Positions 24,122 through 27,985 of a stretch of DNA of 27,985 bases are shown in pieces. Both the position numbers and the translations under genes were made by a program. The stretch covers positions 1 to 27,985 of the forward strand of contig CAMDSB010000014.1 of the NCBI GenBank assembly GCA_945907105.1, read 5' to 3'. The notes beneath the pieces were generated by a model. It had not been told where the DNA came from and made no database searches. It saw only the letters and a program-made list of their open reading frames with translations. The stretch is from Rickettsia typhi (lineage in GTDB: Bacteria; Pseudomonadota; Alphaproteobacteria; Rickettsiales; Rickettsiaceae). Every line of letters starts with the position of its first letter. The first letter of the stretch is position 1.

Positions 24122-25105
24122 ATGACTAGAAAATTCCCTTGGCTAATAGAATCTTTGCATGTTAATGAGGATGGTATTGTTCATGATAGAACGGATTTAC
24201 CAATAGAGTTATATAATAAAACTATAGGTTATGGTTGGGTTCATTTAGATGGTACGTCGTCGGATGCAAAATTATGGCTCAAAAAAGAATCTGGTATAGA
24301 TGAAATATGGGTTGACGCATTACTTGCGATTGAAACCCGTCCAAGGCTAGTAAAAATAGATAACGACACCATATTCATAAATCTACGGGGTATCAATTCT
24401 TTTAATAATGAAGAGCCAGAGGATATGATCTCTATCCGCTTGTATGTTACTAAACAGCAAATAATTAGTGTAAAAATCAGAAACTTAAAGGCCATCACTA
24501 AACTAAAAATGGATTTTGAGAGTTCCAGGGCTCCCATGAGTACATTTGAGTTTTTACTTACTTTAATTGAGCATATTAACGAAGAGATTGAATCTACTAT
24601 TGCTGATATATATGAGGCTATAGATGATTTAGAAGAGATGGTTCTAATAGAACATGATAAAGACTTTAGGCAAAATGTTATTGATGTTAGAAGACAGGTG
24701 ATTATTTTTAGGCGATACTTCTTTCCCAATTTAGATACATTGCAACAATTAGCAAGCATAGAGGGTTTTTTAGGTTCGGGTCCAGATAATGCAAGTAATT
24801 TATCTGAAAGCTGTCATAAAATGACTAGATTTATCGAAGAGATAGTATCCATTAGAGAAAGAGCGCAAGTTATTCATGAAGAGTTAAATAACCACCTAAC
24901 TGAGAGATTAAGCGCCAGTACAAATAAATTATCTGCTATCGCCACCATTTTTCTTCCTATGAGCTTTATCACTGGTTTATTTGGGGTAAACTTGGCTGGA
25001 ATACCTGGGTCTAATAACGAAAGAGCATTTACAATCTTTTGTGTTGCTACATGTATAGTTTTAGCTGTACAGTTTATAATACTTAAGTGGCATAAATGGT
25101 TCTAA
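24122..25105 (+). CDS. CorA/ZntB-family divalent cation transporter
   Basis: A 327-residue protein with the large cytoplasmic alpha/beta domain and long helices of CorA-type channels, ending in two membrane helices. The pore motif after helix 1 is GVN in FGVNLAGIPGSNN, which suits the ZntB branch (zinc, proton-coupled in the studied example) better than classical CorA (GMN). Other family marks are FINLRGINSFNNEEPEDMIS, LIKxR-like VKIRNLKAI, and DLEEMVLIEHDKDFRQNVID with RRQVIIFRRYFFPNLDTL. The frame is open from a GTG at 24110 right after the tmk stop, but ATG at 24122 has AGGTG (24108-24112) at good spacing and gives MTRKFPWLIESLH. The transported ion cannot be decided from sequence. Confidence 0.88.
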   Translation: MTRKFPWLIESLHVNEDGIVHDRTDLPIELYNKTIGYGWVHLDGTSSDAKLWLKKESGIDEIWVDALLAIETRPRLVKIDNDTIFINLRGINSFNNEEPEDMISIRLYVTKQQIISVKIRNLKAITKLKMDFESSRAPMSTFEFLLTLIEHINEEIESTIADIYEAIDDLEEMVLIEHDKDFRQNVIDVRRQVIIFRRYFFPNLDTLQQLASIEGFLGSGPDNASNLSESCHKMTRFIEEIVSIRERAQVIHEELNNHLTERLSASTNKLSAIATIFLPMSFITGLFGVNLAGIPGSNNERAFTIFCVATCIVLAVQFIILKWHKWF

Positions 25106-25165
25106 CCCCTCTCTCAATTCTAAATAAAAGCGACAAAACTTTAATTATAAAAAGTAGTATATGTA

Positions 25166-27226
25166 ATGGCTCTAAAGCGTTTATTTGCTAGTATTCTAAT
25201 TTTGGCGGTAGTAATAAATCTTATTTTGCTATACAACATAGATCACATAGAAAATGTTATTGAACAAGGGAATGAAATGATAAAAGAAGATAATTTAATT
25301 TCTAGAGATATATTATTTGGTAATCCAGATCGAGTTGCTACTAGAATTAGTAAAGATGGCAAACTCCTGAGCTATATAGCTCCAAAAGATGGGGTGCTGA
25401 ACATTTGGGTGGCACCAATTGATAAAATATCAGAAGCTAAAGTTATTACAAACGAGAAACAAAGAGGAATTAGAAGCTATTTTTGGGCTAACGATAATAG
25501 CCATATAATCTATGCTCAAGATAAAAAGGGTGATGAGAACTGGCGGTTATACTCCGTTAATGTGCGAAATGATGAGCAAAAGGACTTAACGCCAAGTGAT
25601 GGAGTTCGTGCCTCGGTTTTAAAGCTAAGCGATAAATATCCAAATGAAATACTAATTCTGATAAATGACAGAGTACCTGAGTATTTTGATATTTATAAAG
25701 TCGATATAGATAATGGTAAACGTGAACTAGTATACAAAAATAGTGCACAGTACTCATCTTTTCTTGCAGATGATGATTTTAAAATACGCCTCGGCTACAA
25801 AATGCTTCCTAGCGGAGAGGGTGAAATTTATTTGTTTGAAAATGGCGATATAGAGAAAGCTAAATTATTTCAAAAAATTTCAACTGAGGATATGCTCACT
25901 ACCGCTCCCCTTCACATTTCTTCGGATGGTACCAAATTGTTTATGAGTGATAGCACGGGAAGAAATACTTCGGCTTTAATTGAGGTAGATTTAAGCACCA
26001 GTGCTAGGAAACTAGTATACCAGAATGAGAAGGCAGATATTGATGATTATATAGTTGATACTAAATCGAAGATGATTCAAGGTGTTGCTACTAACTATTT
26101 GCGCAAAGATTGGATGATTATTGATTCTAAAATCGCCTTGGACTTAGAATATCTTAAGGAGATTGAAGATGGGGATGTCGAAATCGTATCTAGAACATAT
26201 GAAGATGATAAATGGGTAGTAGTATTCTCCAAAAGTGATAGTCCGTCGAAATATTATCTTTATTACAGGACGCAAAGAAAGGCACAATTTTTATTTGTAT
26301 CAAATACAAGCCAAGAAGGATTGCCGTTTTCAAAAATGTATTCGCATAGTATAAAATCTAGAGATGGTTTAGACTTAGTCAGTTACCTTACAATACCAAG
26401 GTGGCTTGATAATGGCAAAGGAATTCCGTCAAAGACAGTGCCGCTGATTTTATATGTTCATGGTGGCCCCAATGCACGAGATAGTTGGGGTTTTAGTTCA
26501 GTAGTGCAGTGGCTTGCAAACAGGGGTTACGCGGTACTTAACGTAAATTATCGTGGATCAACTGGTTTTGGCAAGAATTTCAGCAATGCAGGAGATGGAC
26601 AGTGGGCTAGAAAAATGCAGGATGACCTTGCTGATGGAGTGGGGTGGGCTATAGATAATAAAGTGACCCAGAAAGATAAAATAGTCATCATGGGCGGAAG
26701 TTATGGTGGTTATGCTGCCCTTGTTGGTATGACAATAACTCCAGATATGTATGTCGCTGGAATTGATATAGTTGGACCATCTAATCTTGAAACGTTATTA
26801 AATTCCATACCTCCTTATTGGAAACCTCAGATGGCTCATTTAATTAAAATTATCGGAGCTTCACCTGATACAGAAGAGGGTAGACAGTTTTTAAAAGAAA
26901 GGTCTCCAGTGAGCTTTGCCGAAAATATAAAAAAGCCACTGCTTATTGTGCAAGGGGCAAATGATCCACGCGTAAAACAAGCAGAATCCGATCAAATAGT
27001 TGAAGCTATGAAAAAGCTTTCAATACCCGTTGTGTATTTACTTTATCCAGATGAAGGTCATGGTTTAGCAAGGCCGGAAAACAGGCTTTCAATGTATGCT
27101 AATGCAGAAGTATTTTTAGCTAATTTTGCCGGCGGAAGATTTGTTCCACATAATAATAACTTTCCCGGCTCTTCTGTAGTGGTAAAAGAAGGAAAAGAGA
27201 TAACATGGACAAGAGAAAAGGAATGA
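25166..27226 (+). CDS. Membrane-anchored S9 prolyl-oligopeptidase-family peptidase
   Basis: A 686-residue serine peptidase. An N-terminal hydrophobic segment (about residues 4-24, KRLFASILILAVVINLILLYN) acts as an uncleaved anchor or signal, so the enzyme is probably periplasmic. Residues about 50-400 form a beta-propeller with WD40-like pieces (VATRISKDGKLLSYIAPKDG, FWANDNSHIIYAQD, APLHISSDGTKLFMSD). The alpha/beta-hydrolase domain follows: VPLILYVHGGPNARDSWGF, NYRGSTGFGKNF, nucleophile Ser512 in GGSYGGYA, Asp600 in NDPRV and His632 in DEGHG. This is the acylaminoacyl-peptidase/dipeptidyl-peptidase-like S9 layout, with full catalytic triad. A role in degrading short peptides for nutrition is likely but unproven. 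It is preceded by a 60-bp spacer and converges on rimM. Confidence 0.92.
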   Translation: MALKRLFASILILAVVINLILLYNIDHIENVIEQGNEMIKEDNLISRDILFGNPDRVATRISKDGKLLSYIAPKDGVLNIWVAPIDKISEAKVITNEKQRGIRSYFWANDNSHIIYAQDKKGDENWRLYSVNVRNDEQKDLTPSDGVRASVLKLSDKYPNEILILINDRVPEYFDIYKVDIDNGKRELVYKNSAQYSSFLADDDFKIRLGYKMLPSGEGEIYLFENGDIEKAKLFQKISTEDMLTTAPLHISSDGTKLFMSDSTGRNTSALIEVDLSTSARKLVYQNEKADIDDYIVDTKSKMIQGVATNYLRKDWMIIDSKIALDLEYLKEIEDGDVEIVSRTYEDDKWVVVFSKSDSPSKYYLYYRTQRKAQFLFVSNTSQEGLPFSKMYSHSIKSRDGLDLVSYLTIPRWLDNGKGIPSKTVPLILYVHGGPNARDSWGFSSVVQWLANRGYAVLNVNYRGSTGFGKNFSNAGDGQWARKMQDDLADGVGWAIDNKVTQKDKIVIMGGSYGGYAALVGMTITPDMYVAGIDIVGPSNLETLLNSIPPYWKPQMAHLIKIIGASPDTEEGRQFLKERSPVSFAENIKKPLLIVQGANDPRVKQAESDQIVEAMKKLSIPVVYLLYPDEGHGLARPENRLSMYANAEVFLANFAGGRFVPHNNNFPGSSVVVKEGKEITWTREKE

Positions 27227-27259
27227 CTATAAGTGTAATGAATAACATTCTAGTAAAAT

Positions 27260-27772
27260 TCAAGATTGCTTGTTATTAACCATTTTTGTGTTTTTGAAAA
27301 CTACATAATCCTTGCCAATTTCTGGAAAAAATTCTTTTGTAAATGGAAACATTTCTTCAGTATTGTTATTAAATCTTATTTCTATGATGTCACCTGCACC
27401 AAAATTAGCAACATCGATAATGATGCCAATTTTTTCACCTTTTTCATTTACTACGAAAAATTTTCGTAGGTCGCTTATATAATATTCATCTTCTTGAGTG
27501 GCGGGCAGAGTATCGCGTAGACAAAATAATTTTGTCCCAGATAATGCTTCAGCAGTGTTACGATCCTTACTTCCAGCAAACCTACATACTATTGTCCCAT
27601 TAGAATTTATTCTTACCTTTTTTAATTTAATTTGAGCAGTATTTTCGTCCAAAATATCAATAGCTAAGATATTTTCTTTGGGGTCAGTAAATGATTTAAC
27701 TATCACATCTCCCTTTATTCCATGAGCTGCTGATATTACACCAACTAAAATTAATCTATCATCTTCTTTCAT
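27260..27772 (-). CDS. rimM: Ribosome maturation factor RimM
   Basis: RimM binds ribosomal protein S19 and helps assemble the 30S head. The 170-residue product has the N-terminal domain signature ILVGVISAAHGIKGDVIVKS and the linker AEALSGTKLFCLRDTLP, followed by a PRC-barrel domain (EDEYYISDLRKFFVVNEKGE, IGIIIDVANFGAGDIIEI, MFPFTKEFFPEIGKDYVV). In many bacteria rimM is in an rpsP-rimM-trmD-rplS operon; here it stands alone, with a divergent gene upstream and a convergent peptidase gene downstream. Confidence 0.95.
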   Translation of the reverse strand: MKEDDRLILVGVISAAHGIKGDVIVKSFTDPKENILAIDILDENTAQIKLKKVRINSNGTIVCRFAGSKDRNTAEALSGTKLFCLRDTLPATQEDEYYISDLRKFFVVNEKGEKIGIIIDVANFGAGDIIEIRFNNNTEEMFPFTKEFFPEIGKDYVVFKNTKMVNNKQS

Positions 27773-27848
27773 TTCTTGCTCTTTGATTGATATATTTCTA
27801 AAAAACCATTAGTCTTGTTCTATCTTCATAAATTAAATTTAATCTAGC

Positions 27849-27985
27849 ATGAAAAAACTATTTATTGGCTCGGTGATCATTGCCCTAATAATAACAGGGG
27901 TGGTAAGTGCATCAATAGCATTTACCGATTTTACAAAAATATACCAAGAATTTGTTAAAAGCACCAGAATAGATGTTGCTACTCT
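27849..27985 (+). CDS. Start of an unidentified membrane-anchored or exported protein
   Basis: An ATG at 27849 opens a frame that stays open to the right edge (45 complete codons). It encodes MKKLFIGSVIIALIITGVVS followed by ASIAFTDFTKIYQEF, a Lys-Lys start and a hydrophobic stretch of about 20 residues typical of a signal peptide or single anchor. It diverges from rimM over 76 bp. Too little is visible to name a family. Confidence 0.6.
   Translation, partial: MKKLFIGSVIIALIITGVVSASIAFTDFTKIYQEFVKSTRIDVAT

Noticed and set aside
24241..24759. Minus-strand open frame of 172 codons
   Set aside because: It is antisense to the well-supported ZntB/CorA-type gene and has no recognisable domain.

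Overview
The window is AT-rich (about one third G+C by eye, not counted) and reads as a stretch of an alphaproteobacterial, most likely Rickettsiales/Rickettsiaceae-type, chromosome. The pointers are a PopZ-family (DUF2497) gene directly behind tolC, a chloroplast-like DASS dicarboxylate/anion permease, RNase J in a Gram-negative, a cysteine-type intracellular PHA depolymerase, a HemD/HemY block, an LplT-Aas fusion, and a frameshifted gene remnant in a long spacer, as expected of reductive genome evolution. The genus cannot be fixed from the sequence alone. No tRNA, rRNA, CRISPR, insertion sequence or phage gene was seen.

Layout. 1-935 (minus): 5' part of a helix-rich protein of unknown function that runs off the left edge. 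1243-4474 (plus): tolC, a popZ-like gene abutting it, and a secreted acidic protein with three near-identical 99-bp tandem repeats. 4475-4962: a spacer holding a decayed GNAT acetyltransferase, a perfect 14-bp-arm palindrome and a promoter. 4963-8439 (plus): a three-domain LplT-PlsC-acyl-ACP synthetase protein for lysophospholipid recycling. 8539-9962 (minus): a PAP2 phosphatase overlapping nadK. 10023-13339 (plus): RNase J, then a DASS transporter ending at a hairpin. 13425-18182 (minus): phaZ-tolQ-tolR-tolA-tolB, without pal or cpoB. 18424-25105 (plus): der, hemD, an anchored helical protein of unknown function, hemY, zapE, tmk and a ZntB/CorA-type transporter, tightly packed with several overlaps or abutting ends. 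25166-27226 (plus): a membrane-anchored S9 prolyl-oligopeptidase-family peptidase. 27260-27772 (minus): rimM. 27849-27985 (plus): the start of an unidentified membrane-anchored or exported protein cut by the right edge.

Functional picture. Much of the window serves the cell envelope and division: TolC efflux/secretion, Tol energisation and periplasmic propeller, lysophospholipid uptake and re-acylation, a lipid phosphatase, ZapE and PopZ-like polarity. The rest is housekeeping: NADP synthesis, RNA decay, ribosome maturation (Der, RimM), haem synthesis and dTMP phosphorylation. Four unassigned proteins are the least understood content: the left-edge protein, the repeat protein, the 259-aa protein between hemD and hemY, and the right-edge protein. 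I see no convincing defence, toxin-antitoxin or other novel multi-gene system; the findings are mostly small-scale oddities.

Starts were moved inward from the longest possible frame for aas (4963), phaZ (18182), der (18424), hemD (19789) and the ZntB-like gene (24122), on grounds given in each entry.
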